From contig JAFUVM010000103.1 of NCBI GenBank assembly GCA_017483665.1, positions 1 through 37,842 on the forward strand: a stretch of DNA of 37,842 nt. Reading direction: 5' to 3'. This document shows, in pieces, positions 14,379-21,996 of the stretch (position 1 is its first letter; every line of letters starts with the position of its first letter). The DNA comes from Bacteroidaceae bacterium (lineage in GTDB: Bacteria > Bacteroidota > Bacteroidia > Bacteroidales > Bacteroidaceae). Below the pieces are notes generated by a model. That model was not told where the DNA came from and did not search any database. It saw only the letters and a list, made by a program, of their open reading frames with translations. A program made the position numbers and the translations under genes.

Positions 14379-15194
14379 CTACAGGTACTTGATAGGATTG
14401 GTGCAGACGTTCGTCTTGAAGAGCGGCAGTCGCGGGCACTTTTCGCTCAGTATCGTCTGGAAGATGTCCGTCGTGTACTGTTCGCTCTGGTAGTGCCCGA
14501 GCACCCCTATCTGTATCTGTCCGTCGTGGCCGAAGTACTGGTGGTAGTGCATCTCGCCGGTGAGGAAGGCGTCGGCCTGCACGCGCAACGCCTCGTCAAG
14601 TAGGAAATCGCCTGCTCCGCCGCAGATGGCTACGCTCTGCACGGGGCGCGGCAGCAGTTCGTTGTGCATCAGGCACTCCACGCCGAAGGCTTGCTTCACG
14701 CGCTGCAGGAAAGCCAGCGAGTCCTCGCCCTCTGGCAGATAGCCTATCACGCCGTTGCCGCCCTCTACGTTACGCGCCCTTCCGCCTATGCCTACCGACA
14801 CTTGGCGAGGCTGCAACAGCACGACATCCACCAGGCCCAGCCGCTCGGCCATCATGTAGTTGACGCCGTCGACGGCTGCATCCAGGTTCGTGTGGGCGGA
14901 ATAGATGGCAATGTCGTTCTGCAAAGCCAGGCGCACACAGCGCTGCACGGCATTCCCGTCCACCAACTGTTTCAGCCCGTGGAAGATGAGGGGATGGTGC
15001 GACACTATCATGTTGCACCCCAGCTCCAGTGCCTCGCGTATCACTTCCTCAGTGACATCCAGACACAATAAAGCCCCTGATACTTCCGCCTCCGTCAATC
15101 CCGTCTGCAAGCCGGCATTATCATAGCTCTCCTGCAGGGGCAGAGGCGCGAAATCTTCAAGGGCGTCGATGACATCTTGAACTCTCACGCTCAT
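14379..15194 (-). CDS. Nif3-like dinuclear metal-centre protein
   Basis: A 271-residue Nif3/YbgI-type protein. GCNMIVSHHPLIFHGLK carries two metal-ligand histidines, YSAHTNLDAA a further ligand, and FLTGEMHYHQ the C-terminal H and E ligands. These proteins form toroidal hexamers with paired metals; GTP cyclohydrolase I-like or ring-opening hydrolase activities have been proposed, none certain. It is short: many Bacteroidales homologues of about 365 residues carry a CutA-like insert that is missing here. It is the first gene of the operon with the zinc-ribbon protein. A possible -7 box TATCTTAG lies at 15218-15225. Confidence 0.9.
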   Translation of the reverse strand: MSVRVQDVIDALEDFAPLPLQESYDNAGLQTGLTEAEVSGALLCLDVTEEVIREALELGCNMIVSHHPLIFHGLKQLVDGNAVQRCVRLALQNDIAIYSAHTNLDAAVDGVNYMMAERLGLVDVVLLQPRQVSVGIGGRARNVEGGNGVIGYLPEGEDSLAFLQRVKQAFGVECLMHNELLPRPVQSVAICGGAGDFLLDEALRVQADAFLTGEMHYHQYFGHDGQIQIGVLGHYQSEQYTTDIFQTILSEKCPRLPLFKTNVCTNPIKYL

Positions 15195-15217
15195 ACGTAT
15201 AACGCTTAATTGTGCCG

Positions 15218-15225
15218 CTAAGATA
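15218..15225 (-). promoter_or_regulatory. Possible -7 box TATCTTAG of nif3
   Basis: Seven of eight bases fit TAnnTTTG on the minus strand, 24 bases before the start. Confidence 0.4.
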
Positions 15226-15305
15226 CAATTAAAATTGATAAATGAAAAGTGAAAAGTGAAAAATTATTTCCTTTCGTGCTGTTTTTGCCTTTTTACTTAA
15301 TTCTT

Positions 15306-15348
15306 TAATCCCTAATCTTTAATCTTTAATCTTTTCTTCGTACCTTTG
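15306..15348 (+). promoter_or_regulatory. aguA promoter: TAATCTT heptads plus -7 box TACCTTTG
   Basis: Four heptads (TAATCCC then TAATCTT three times, 15306-15333) precede TACCTTTG at 15341-15348, an exact TAnnTTTG. The leader is about 18 nt. Confidence 0.75.
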
Positions 15349-15372
15349 TACCTTCGAAACAGCAGTCCGAAT

Positions 15373-16425
15373 ATGAACTCTGAACTGTTAGAGACAACGA
15401 ACCATGTTTTGCCGGCAGAATGGCACGAGCAATGTGCCGTACAGCTGACGTGGCCGCATGCCGCTACCGACTGGCAGCCCATACTGGCCGAAGTGACACG
15501 CTGCTACATCGACATGGCAAGGGAACTCTTCGCGCGCGTACATCTTATTATTATATCGCCCGAGCCCGAACATGTCCGCGCACTCCTCGAGGGACACCTC
15601 TCTGCCGAAGGCCTGCGGCAAACAACCTTCTGCCAGGCACCCACCGACGACACCTGGGCCCGCGACCACGGTTTCATCACCCTGCTTGCACCCGACGGAC
15701 CGCATCTGCTCGACTTCTGCTTCAACGGCTGGGGCGAGAAGTTCCCCGCAGAGCAGGACAACCGCATCTGTCGCCGCATGGCAGAGCAAGGCATCCCGAA
15801 AGGGCACTATGAGAACCACCTTGACTTCGTGCTGGAAGGCGGCAGCATCGAGAGCGACGGGCAGGGCACCATCCTCACCACCAGCCAGTGCCTGCTTGCT
15901 CCACACCGCAACCAGCCGCTCACACAGGAACAGATTGAAGCCCGGCTGCTCAGGACGCTCCACGCTAAACGCATCCTTTGGCTCGACCACGGCTACCTTG
16001 CCGGCGACGACACCGATAGCCACATCGACACACTGGCCCGCTTCTGTCCCGACGACACGATTGCCTACGTCCAATGCACAGACGCTGCCGACGAACATTA
16101 CGACGAGCTCCGACTCATGGAAGCGCAGCTCCGCACGTTCCGAACCGCAGAAGGCAAGCCCTACCGCCTCATCCCGCTGCCAATGGCAAAGGCAGCCTAC
16201 GACGAAGACGGCACCCGTCTGCCTGCCACCTACGCCAACTTCCTCGTCACCAACGGAGCCGTCCTCATGCCCACCTACGGCACGCCCGACCTCGACAACC
16301 AGGCCAAAGAACGTCTGCGCGAGGCCTTCCCCGGGCGCGACATCGTAGGCATCGACTGCCGCCCGCTCATCATACAGCACGGCAGCCTGCACTGCTGCAC
16401 GATGCAGTTCCCGGCATGGAAATGA
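15373..16425 (+). CDS. aguA: Agmatine deiminase
   Basis: A 350-residue enzyme of the guanidino-group modifying superfamily (PAD_porph fold), converting agmatine to N-carbamoylputrescine and ammonia. QLTWPHAATDW, TWARDHGFITL, FVLEGGSIESDGQGTILTT, GDDTDSHIDTLARF and the C-terminal HGSLHCCTMQFP (catalytic cysteine) occur in the family order with the usual spacing. The ATG at 15373 fits the family; a TTG at 15346 lies on the promoter. The adjoining aguB, 17 bases downstream, supports agmatine rather than peptidylarginine as substrate. Together they form the plant-type route to putrescine. Confidence 0.93.
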   Translation: MNSELLETTNHVLPAEWHEQCAVQLTWPHAATDWQPILAEVTRCYIDMARELFARVHLIIISPEPEHVRALLEGHLSAEGLRQTTFCQAPTDDTWARDHGFITLLAPDGPHLLDFCFNGWGEKFPAEQDNRICRRMAEQGIPKGHYENHLDFVLEGGSIESDGQGTILTTSQCLLAPHRNQPLTQEQIEARLLRTLHAKRILWLDHGYLAGDDTDSHIDTLARFCPDDTIAYVQCTDAADEHYDELRLMEAQLRTFRTAEGKPYRLIPLPMAKAAYDEDGTRLPATYANFLVTNGAVLMPTYGTPDLDNQAKERLREAFPGRDIVGIDCRPLIIQHGSLHCCTMQFPAWK

Positions 16426-16442
16426 AAATGAAAGACTAAAAG

Positions 16443-17324
16443 ATGAAAATAGGTATCATACAACAAAGCTGCACAGCCAGCATCGCAGAAAACAGAGAGA
16501 AACTCGCTGCAAGCATCACCAAGCTTGCCGGACAGGGCGCACAGCTCGTCGTGCTGCAAGAACTGCACGACAGCCCCTACTTCTGCCAAACGGAGAACAC
16601 CGACAACTTCCGCTACGCCCTCCCCATTCCGGGCGAGGCAACAGAGTTCTACGCGAAGGCGGCAAGGGACAACCGCATCGTGCTCGTCACCAGTCTCTTC
16701 GAACGTCGCACAGCAGGCCTCTACCACAACACTGCTGTCGTCTTTGAGGCTGACGGCACCATCCGCGGCATGCACCGCAAGATGCACATCCCCGACGACC
16801 CCGCATACTACGAGAAATTCTACTTCACGCCCGGTGACCTCGGCTTCCACCCCATTCAGACCAGCCTGGGACGAATCGGCGTACAGGTCTGCTGGGACCA
16901 GTGGTACCCCGAAGGCGCACGCCTCATGGCCCTGCAGGGAGCAGACATCCTCGTCTACCCCACTGCCATCGGCTACGAAAGCACCGACACGCCGGAGGAA
17001 CAGCAAAGGCAGCGCGATGCCTGGACCACCATCCAGCGCAGTCACGCCATCGCCAACGGCATCCCTGTCGTCAGCGTCAACCGTGTCGGCTTCGAGCCCG
17101 ATCCGAGCGGTGCAACAGGCGGCATACAGTTCTGGGGCAGCAGCTTCGTGGCCGGACAGCAGGGCGAACTGCTCTACAGGGCAAGCGCCGAGAAGGAAGA
17201 GACAGCCGTTGTGGAAGTCGACCTGCAGCGCACCGAGACCGTCCGCCAGTGGTGGCCCTTCCTGCGCGACCGCCGCATCGACGCCTACGCGCCGCTCACC
17301 CGGCGGTTCATCGACAGAGATTGA
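16443..17324 (+). CDS. aguB: N-carbamoylputrescine amidase
   Basis: A 293-residue nitrilase-superfamily amidase producing putrescine, CO2 and ammonia from N-carbamoylputrescine. The Glu-Lys-Cys triad is visible: E in LQELHDSPYF (about 41), K in HRKMHIPDD (about 113) and C in VQVCWDQWYPEGARLMA (about 149). FYFTPGD and WGSSFVAGQQGEL are also family features. It follows aguA by 17 bases and no terminator intervenes. The gene is full length with no anomalies. Confidence 0.95.
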   Translation: MKIGIIQQSCTASIAENREKLAASITKLAGQGAQLVVLQELHDSPYFCQTENTDNFRYALPIPGEATEFYAKAARDNRIVLVTSLFERRTAGLYHNTAVVFEADGTIRGMHRKMHIPDDPAYYEKFYFTPGDLGFHPIQTSLGRIGVQVCWDQWYPEGARLMALQGADILVYPTAIGYESTDTPEEQQRQRDAWTTIQRSHAIANGIPVVSVNRVGFEPDPSGATGGIQFWGSSFVAGQQGELLYRASAEKEETAVVEVDLQRTETVRQWWPFLRDRRIDAYAPLTRRFIDRD

Positions 17325-17418
17325 CTTCGTTATGCCGCGCTAACAAAAGGTCGAGATAACGAAATAACGTTATAACGAAAACAGTAAACAGTAAATCATC
17401 AAACAGTAAATAAAGCAG
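17325..17418. repeat. Spacer before glnN with ACAGTAAA words and a 10-bp palindrome
   Basis: CGTTATAACG is a perfect ten-base palindrome near 17368. It is followed by repeated ACAGTAAA words (about 17381-17410) reaching nearly to the glnN start. No TAnnTTTG box is seen, so glnN could read through from aguAB or use an unusual promoter. Confidence 0.6.
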
Positions 17419-19656
17419 ATGTCCAGCATACTCAGATTCCAGATAGTGGGCGAAGCCTTCAAGAAGAAGCCCGTCGAAGTGCCAAACCGCGAGGAACGCC
17501 CCAGCGAGTTCTTCGCCAAATACGTCTTCACCCGGCAGAAGATGCAGAAATACCTGCCCGCCGAGGTCTACAAGAAGATGTGCGACGTGATAGACGGCAG
17601 TGCCGTTCTCGACATGGCGACAGCCGATGCCGTGGCCGCAGGCATGAAGAAATGGGCGATGGAGCTCGGCGTGACGCACTGCACACACTGGTTCCAGCCC
17701 CTGACGGAAGGCACCGCCGAGAAGCACGATGGCTTCGTGGAGCACGATGGCAAGGGCGGCATGGTGGAAGAGTTCACGGGCAAACAGCTTGTACAGCAGG
17801 AGCCCGATGCCAGCTCATTCCCCAGCGGCGGCATACGCTCCACGTTCGAGGCCCGCGGTTACTCGGCATGGGACCCTGCAAGTCCCGTCTTCGTCATTGG
17901 CGATACGCTGATGATTCCCACCATCTTCATCTCCTATACAGGCGAAGCACTCGACTACAAGGCTCCGCTCAAGAAGGCGCTCAAGGCTGTAGACAAGGCA
18001 GCCACAGCCGTTGCACAATACTTCTACCCCGACGTCACGAAGGTCATCAGCAACCTCGGCTGGGAGCAGGAGTACTTCCTCGTGGACGAAGGTCTCTATG
18101 CCGCACGCCCCGACCTGCTCATGACCGGGCGTACGCTGCTCGGACACGACAGCGCCAAGAACCAACAGATGGACGACCACTACCTGGGCTCCATTCCCAT
18201 GCGTGTGGCAGCCTTCATGAAGGACCTGGAGATACAGGCGCTGGAGCTGGGCATCCCCTGCAAGACGCGGCACAACGAGGTGGCGCCCAATCAGTTTGAG
18301 CTCGCTCCCATCTACGAGGAGACGAACCTTGCAGTGGACCACAACATGCTCATCATGAGTCTGATGAAGCGCACGGCACGCAAGCACGGCTTCCGCTGTC
18401 TGCTCCACGAGAAGCCCTTTGCCGGCATCAACGGCAGCGGCAAGCATTGCAACTGGAGCCTCGCTACGAACACCGGCGTGCTGCTGCACGGCCCCGGCAA
18501 GACGCCGCTCGACAACCTGCGCTTCGTCACCTTCATCGTCGAGTCGCTCATGGCCGTTTATCGTCACAACGGTCTCATGAAAGCTTCCATCATCAGTGCC
18601 ACCAACGTGCACCGCCTGGGCGCATCCGAGGCACCGCCAGCCATCGTGTCGAGCTTCCTGGGCAAGACGCTTGGCGAACTGCTCGACCAACTGGAGACAA
18701 CGGACTCCCCCTTCCTCTCCGAAGGCGGGGTGAATCTCGACGCCGAGGCTCCGTCTCCTTTGGAAAGAGTCGGAGAGAGGCTTTCGCTCAGCCTCGACAT
18801 CCCGCAGATACCGGAGCTCATGCAGGACGACACCGACCGCAACCGCACCTCGCCCTTCGCCTTCACGGGCAACCGCTTCGAGTTCCGCGCCGTCGGCAGC
18901 CAGCAGAACTGTGCAGCCGCCATGATTGTGCTCAACACAGCTATGGCCGAGGCGCTGACCGACTTCAAGGTGCGCGTCGACGCCCTCATTGCCCAGGGAA
19001 CGGAACCCATGAAGGCTATCCTGCACATCGTCCGCGAGGACATCAAGACCTGCAAGCCCATCCGCTTCGACGGCAACGGCTACAGCGAGGCATGGAAGCA
19101 GGAGGCTGCCCGCCGCGGACTGAACGTAGAGACCAGCGCCCCCATCATCCTGGACCAGTACCTCGCGCCCGATACCGTGGAGATGTTCGCCCGCATGAAT
19201 GTGATGCGGCCTGGCGAGCTGGTGGCACGCAACGAGATAAAGCTGGAGACCTACACCAAGAAGATACAGATCGAGGCACGCATCTTCGGCGACCTCTGCA
19301 TGAACCACATCATCCCCACCAGCACGCGCTACCAGAGCCAGCTCATCGACAACGTGCACAAGACGATGGAAATCTTCCCTGCCGAGACAGCCGAACGCCT
19401 GAACCGCACCAACCTGCGACTCATCGAACAGATGAGCGAGCACAACGCCTTCATCATCGAGAACGTGGAACAGCTCATTGAGGCCCGGCGCGTAGCAAAC
19501 CGCATCCAGGACGAACGCGAGAAGGCCATCGCCTACCACGACACCGTGGCACCACTCATCGAGAAGATACGTTACCACGTCGACCATCTGGAACTCATCG
19601 TCGACGACGAGCTCTGGCCTCTGCCCAAGTACCGCGAGATGCTCTTCATACGATGA
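17419..19656 (+). CDS. glnN: Glutamine synthetase type III
   Basis: A 745-residue GSIII, the large glutamine synthetase typical of Bacteroidetes, forming glutamine from glutamate, ATP and ammonia as a dodecamer. ASSFPSGGIRSTFEARGYSA, LGWEQEYFLVDE, KTRHNEVAPNQFELAPI, GINGSGKHCNWSL and NRTSPFAFTGNRFEFRAVGS are hallmarks. It is longer than the roughly 729 residues I recall for Bacteroides GlnN. The extra length falls at SEGGVNLDAEAPSPLERVGE, before IPQIPEL, where the DNA (18745-18782) is a palindromic repeat flanked by direct GAGGCT. This looks like an in-frame repeat insertion in a surface loop. Active-site residues are unaffected. Confidence 0.95.
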   Translation: MSSILRFQIVGEAFKKKPVEVPNREERPSEFFAKYVFTRQKMQKYLPAEVYKKMCDVIDGSAVLDMATADAVAAGMKKWAMELGVTHCTHWFQPLTEGTAEKHDGFVEHDGKGGMVEEFTGKQLVQQEPDASSFPSGGIRSTFEARGYSAWDPASPVFVIGDTLMIPTIFISYTGEALDYKAPLKKALKAVDKAATAVAQYFYPDVTKVISNLGWEQEYFLVDEGLYAARPDLLMTGRTLLGHDSAKNQQMDDHYLGSIPMRVAAFMKDLEIQALELGIPCKTRHNEVAPNQFELAPIYEETNLAVDHNMLIMSLMKRTARKHGFRCLLHEKPFAGINGSGKHCNWSLATNTGVLLHGPGKTPLDNLRFVTFIVESLMAVYRHNGLMKASIISATNVHRLGASEAPPAIVSSFLGKTLGELLDQLETTDSPFLSEGGVNLDAEAPSPLERVGERLSLSLDIPQIPELMQDDTDRNRTSPFAFTGNRFEFRAVGSQQNCAAAMIVLNTAMAEALTDFKVRVDALIAQGTEPMKAILHIVREDIKTCKPIRFDGNGYSEAWKQEAARRGLNVETSAPIILDQYLAPDTVEMFARMNVMRPGELVARNEIKLETYTKKIQIEARIFGDLCMNHIIPTSTRYQSQLIDNVHKTMEIFPAETAERLNRTNLRLIEQMSEHNAFIIENVEQLIEARRVANRIQDEREKAIAYHDTVAPLIEKIRYHVDHLELIVDDELWPLPKYREMLFIR
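18745..18782. repeat. Palindromic repeat inserted in frame within glnN
   Basis: Arms CTCCGTCTC (18749-18757) and GAGTCGGAG (18767-18775) pair with one mismatch around CTTTGGAAA. GAGGCT occurs directly at 18745-18750 and 18777-18782. It encodes the APSPLERVGERL segment, which I do not recall in other GSIII proteins. Confidence 0.6.
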
Positions 19657-19705
19657 AAAAAACTAAAACACACTATATTATTAACCCATCAAACATCGTA
19701 ATACT

Positions 19706-20383
19706 ATGAAACGGAGCGAAATCAATCAGATTATCCGGGATGCCGAGGCATTCCTGGCTTCACGTCAGTTCGTACTGCCCGAGTGGGCAAACTGGAGCCT
19801 TGCAGACTGGAAGCAGAACCGCGACCGCGTGGGCTACATCACCGAGCGCATGCTGGGATGGGACATCACGGACTTCGGCTCGGGCAACTTCCTGCAGCGC
19901 GGACTCTTCCTCTTCACCCTTCGCAACGGCAAATACGGCGTGGACAAGAAGCCCTACGCAGAGAAAATCATGATTGTGCAGGAGAATCAGGAGACACCGA
20001 TGCACTTCCATTGGTCGAAAATGGAGGACATCATCAACCGAGGCGGCGGCAACCTGGCCATCGAGCTGTACAACGCCGACGAGAAGGAGCAGTTCGCCGA
20101 CACGCCGGTACACGTGCTCATCGACGGACTGGAGCACGTCGTGGAGCCCGGCGGCAAGATTATCCTCACGCCCGGACAGAGCATGTGCATGACTCAGTAC
20201 CTTTACCATCGCTTCTACGGCGAGCCGGGAACGGGCACCGTCATGGTGGGCGAGGTGAGCCAATGCAACGACGACACGACCGACAACCGCTTCTACGAAC
20301 AGATAGGACGCTTCCCCGACATCATCGAGGACGAGGAGCCGCTGCATCTGCTGTGTTCCGACTACACGAAGTTCCTCTGCTAA
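19706..20383 (+). CDS. D-lyxose/D-mannose isomerase-type cupin
   Basis: A 225-residue protein of the D-lyxose isomerase family (PF07385), metal-dependent cupins interconverting D-lyxose with D-xylulose and often D-mannose with D-fructose. Metal ligands fit TPMHFHWSKMEDIINRGGG (HxH...E), with a late histidine in CMTQYLYHRFYGE. The length is normal. It is followed after 12 bases by a PfkB kinase, suggesting that the ketose formed is phosphorylated next. No transporter or glycosidase adjoins, so the physiological sugar cannot be read here. Family confident, substrate inferred. Confidence 0.85.
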   Translation: MKRSEINQIIRDAEAFLASRQFVLPEWANWSLADWKQNRDRVGYITERMLGWDITDFGSGNFLQRGLFLFTLRNGKYGVDKKPYAEKIMIVQENQETPMHFHWSKMEDIINRGGGNLAIELYNADEKEQFADTPVHVLIDGLEHVVEPGGKIILTPGQSMCMTQYLYHRFYGEPGTGTVMVGEVSQCNDDTTDNRFYEQIGRFPDIIEDEEPLHLLCSDYTKFLC

Positions 20384-20395
20384 AACACCCGAACC

Positions 20396-21589
20396 ATGGA
20401 ACGCAAAGTCATCGTAGCAGGCGTGGGATGCTGTCTGGTGGACCGCATCTACGACCACATCGACTTCTCGTCGGAAGCCTTCACCTCGCTCATGAGCCGC
20501 AAGCCGGGCGACGGCGGACTCTGGCCCGGCAAGCTGGAGTTCGAGGAAGAACTGGAACGCTTCGCCGGCAGGAAGTTCGCCTCTCTGCTACCCTCCCTGA
20601 CGGGCGGCAGACAGGCCGACAAGGAGAACATCGGCGGCCCGTGCATCGTGGCGCTCATCCACGCAGCCCAGCTCACGGGCGACGCTGCCGAGGTGCGCTT
20701 CTACGGCTGCCAGGGCGACGACGAGGTGGGCAGTCATCTGCACGAAGCACTTAGCCGTACGCCCGTCAACCTCAGCCACTACCGCATCGAGCCGGGAGCC
20801 GAGACTGCCTCCACCGTTGTCCTCTCCGACCCGAACTACGACGGCGGACATGGCGAACGCACCTTCGTGAACACCATCGGCGCATCGTGGCACTACCTGC
20901 CCCAAGAGCCGGACGACGACTTCTACCGCGCCGACATCTGCGTCTTCGGCGGGACCGCCATCGTGCCGCCCATTCACGAGGCACTCGACACGATGCTCCC
21001 GAAAGCCAAACAGCAAGGCGCTCTGACCGTCGTCAACACGGTGTACGACTCCCTGAACGAGCGCAAGAACCCCCATGCACGCTGGCCCCTGGGCAGCAGC
21101 GACGAGAGCTACAGGCAGACGGACCTGCTCATCGTGGACAAGGAGGAAGCGCTTAGGCTGAGCGGACAAACGGACATCCCGCAGGCCGTGCAGTTCTTCA
21201 TGCAGCTGGACACGAAGGCCGTGCTCGTCACCAACGGCTCGCGCGACGTCTATCTCTGTGCCGCGGGCGGAACGTTCGGCGAGCTTCCGCTCACGAAGCT
21301 GCCTGTGTCCGAGGCCGTGACAGCCGAGATCATGCGCGGACACAAAGGCGACAGCACCGGTTGCGGCGACAACTTCGCCGGCGGCGTGATTGCCTCGCTG
21401 TGCTGGCAGAAGCGCGAAGGCCGCCAGCAGCTCGACCTGCAGGAAGCCTGTCGCTGGGGCATCGTCTCCGGCGGCTACGCCTGCTTCTACTACGGCGGCA
21501 CGTTCTTCGAGACCCGCCCGGGCGAGAAGCTGCAGCTCGTCGAACCCCTCTACAAGCAGTATCTCGAGCAGACAAAGTCTTCACTCTGA
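20396..21589 (+). CDS. PfkB-family carbohydrate kinase
   Basis: A 397-residue ribokinase/PfkB-family sugar kinase. The N-terminus VIVAGVGCCLVDRIYD resembles the usual G(N/L).VDI. segment. ENIGGPCIVALIHAAQL is the substrate-side GG motif, and GHKGDSTGCGDNFAGGVIAS holds the anion hole and catalytic aspartate (usual form DTTGAGD; here DSTGCGD). It is longer than typical ribokinases (about 310) because of an extended N-terminal part (SEAFTSLMSRKPGDGGLWP) also seen in some Bacteroidetes kinases. It is coupled to the lyxose-isomerase-type gene. Candidate substrates are fructose or xylulose; neither is shown. Its last four codons already form part of the 22-bp array that follows. Confidence 0.85.
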   Translation: MERKVIVAGVGCCLVDRIYDHIDFSSEAFTSLMSRKPGDGGLWPGKLEFEEELERFAGRKFASLLPSLTGGRQADKENIGGPCIVALIHAAQLTGDAAEVRFYGCQGDDEVGSHLHEALSRTPVNLSHYRIEPGAETASTVVLSDPNYDGGHGERTFVNTIGASWHYLPQEPDDDFYRADICVFGGTAIVPPIHEALDTMLPKAKQQGALTVVNTVYDSLNERKNPHARWPLGSSDESYRQTDLLIVDKEEALRLSGQTDIPQAVQFFMQLDTKAVLVTNGSRDVYLCAAGGTFGELPLTKLPVSEAVTAEIMRGHKGDSTGCGDNFAGGVIASLCWQKREGRQQLDLQEACRWGIVSGGYACFYYGGTFFETRPGEKLQLVEPLYKQYLEQTKSSL

Positions 21590-21996
21590 GGGGACAATGC
21601 CTTCGCTCTGAGGGGACAATGCCTTCGCTCTGAGCAAACAAAGTCTTCGCTCTGAGCAGTCAGAACCTTCGCTCTGAGGATACAAAATCCTCTCTTTGAG
21701 GACAAAACTTCTTTTCCCCGTGGGAACAAATTCTTCTCCCCACGGGGAAAAACTTTTTCAGTGGCACGGAAATATATTTCAAAGGCTTGGAAATATATTT
21801 CAGAGCCACTAAAATATATTTCCAAGCCTTTGAAATAGTTTTATCGCGAGCAGCGGAGGATTTGTTATAACGTTGCGGGGAAATTGTTCTTGCGACACGA
21901 GGAAAATGTTCTTGCGTTGCGGGGAAGTTGTTCTTGCGAAGCGAAGAAATTGTTCTTGCGAGGCGGGGAAGTTTATTTCCTGCGGCGTAGGAGTTT
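21579..21996. repeat. 22-bp phased degenerate tandem array B (19 units)
   Basis: Nineteen contiguous units of exactly 22 bases. Five share CTTCGCTCTGAG plus a variable ten bases (21579-21688). Three are pyrimidine-then-purine palindromes (CTTCTCCCC/ACGGGGAAAA type, to 21754). Four are AT-rich and homologous to array A (21755-21842). The rest, mainly TTCTTGCG....GGGGAAGTTG, run to 21996. Units start with pyrimidines and end with purines or A/T. The array fills the space between convergent genes exactly, starting in the last codons of the kinase gene and ending in the stop codon of trmO. Confidence 0.9.
21749..21842. repeat. Four-unit block homologous to 13235-13326
   Basis: The four units match the block in array A in the same order and orientation at roughly four-fifths of positions by eye, with the same flank (GAAATAGTTTT then ATC-CGCG). 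Arm pairing here is weaker than in array A. Confidence 0.8.

Noticed and set aside
21579-21996. CRISPR array
   Set aside because: Repeats are contiguous 22-bp units with gradual divergence; there are no conserved repeats separated by unique spacers and no cas genes.
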